From: Xanthomonas axonopodis
GTDB taxonomy: Bacteria > Pseudomonadota > Gammaproteobacteria > Xanthomonadales > Xanthomonadaceae
Length of the DNA: 53,181 nt
Assembly: GCF_001304695.1 (NCBI RefSeq)
Contig: NZ_JFAQ01000102.1
Span: forward strand, 1-53,181
Direction: 5' to 3'
Positions 52,873-53,181 of this stretch are shown here, piece after piece (the first letter of the stretch is position 1; each line of letters opens with the position of its first letter). The notes below the pieces were generated by a model. That model did not search any database, was not told the origin of the DNA, and saw only the letters and a program-made list of their open reading frames with translations. The position numbers were made by a program, and so were the translations under genes.

Positions 52873-53181
52873 GGGTGGACAACTTCCTGCCGTCGAGAGA
52901 GAAACGGCGCCAGGCGCGAATTATGACCGTTCCATGACCTCTTCTGGGTATCTCGCGCCGGGAGCGGACTTCACATCGACATTTCCCGGCTCGAACCACC
53001 CTGTGGTTTGCTAACATGCCTCCGCGCCTTCGGGCGCACCCTATGGAAGACGACCCTATCCCCCCGTGTTGCCGCCCGGCCTGTGCGCCCGAAGGCGCGG
53101 AGGCATGTTAGCAAACCACAGGGTGGTTCGAGCCGGGAAATGTCGATGTGAAGTCCGCTCCCGGCGCGAGATACCCAGAAG
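52873..53181. other. Region upstream of the DUF47-PiT operon ending at the window edge
   Basis: No supported gene lies here. Positions 52941-53039 are repeated in inverted orientation at 53083-53181, described separately. Within the left arm are two smaller hairpins, AACCAC-CCT-GTGGTT and GCGCC-TTCG-GGCGC, the latter a stable UUCG-type tetraloop. The DUF47 promoter should be here. Confidence 0.6.
52941..53181. repeat. Perfect inverted repeat, 99-bp arms and 43-bp spacer, at the window end
   Basis: Bases 52941-53039 are the exact reverse complement of 53083-53181, with spacer 53040-53082. The arm ends at the last base, so it may continue beyond. Both arms contain the small hairpins described in the previous entry. 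A perfect repeat of this kind at a sequence end is typical of an assembly fold-back as well as a real palindrome. Confidence 0.95.

Overview
The window is an ordinary, gene-dense, high-GC chromosomal segment of a Xanthomonas species (Gammaproteobacteria, Xanthomonadaceae). Four things point there. The lexA promoter carries the palindrome TTAGTAGTATTACTACTAA. The peroxiredoxin has Cys48 and Cys84 as in Xanthomonas PrxQ. One intergenic region has GGGNATC-type heptad repeats. The gene order alaS-csrA-tRNA-Ser and lexA-recA-recX is familiar from this genus. I see no prophage, IS element, CRISPR array or defence island.

Layout. 1-3135 is a galactonate-catabolic operon (dgoA end, dgoD, SMP-30 lactonase-like, dgoK). 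3218-11034 holds fdxA, the dapA-bamC pair, and a plus-strand run: gcvR, rraB-like, prxQ, phoH-like, a lipoprotein, a DUF1275 protein, thiD and a hydrolase. Two identical tRNA-Arg(ACG) genes follow. 11530-14345 has a frame-broken DedA-rhodanese gene and a divergent LysR/pirin pair. 14760-16745 is a soluble chemoreceptor with three PAS domains, beside about 1 kb of non-coding sequence. 17841-25521 carries tRNA-Ser, csrA, alaS, recX, recA, lexA and a UbiB-like kinase. 25776-32565 carries a small unknown gene, cinA/pncC, hflX, hfq, miaA, folP and ftsH. 32620-34012 has rlmE, a frame-broken yhbY and a Mth938-like gene. 34183-45424 is the classic gammaproteobacterial block pyrG-kdsA-eno-ftsB-ispD-ispF-truD-surE-pcm-yqaA-nlpD, with no rpoS after nlpD. 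45759-52872 holds a small secreted protein, parE, an S10 carboxypeptidase, a YdcF-like protein and a phosphate-transport pair (DUF47 plus PiT).

How the genes work together. Several tight clusters overlap by ATGA, GTGA or TGATG, which implies translational coupling (dgo genes, thiD-hydrolase, folP-miaA, ftsB-ispD, surE-pcm, yqaA-nlpD). The SOS trio lexA-recA-recX is complete, with an operator at lexA. hfq, hflX, csrA, rlmE and ftsH together make the middle of the window rich in RNA-processing and quality-control functions.

Most unusual observations. Three genes (dedA-rhodanese, yhbY and a small membrane protein gene) each need exactly one extra base to be read through. The final 241 bases form a perfect 99-bp-arm inverted repeat ending at the last base of the window. 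A GGGNATC heptad array lies between nlpD and the Mth938-like gene. Composite hairpin repeats flank pyrG and parE. I did not find a convincing undescribed system.
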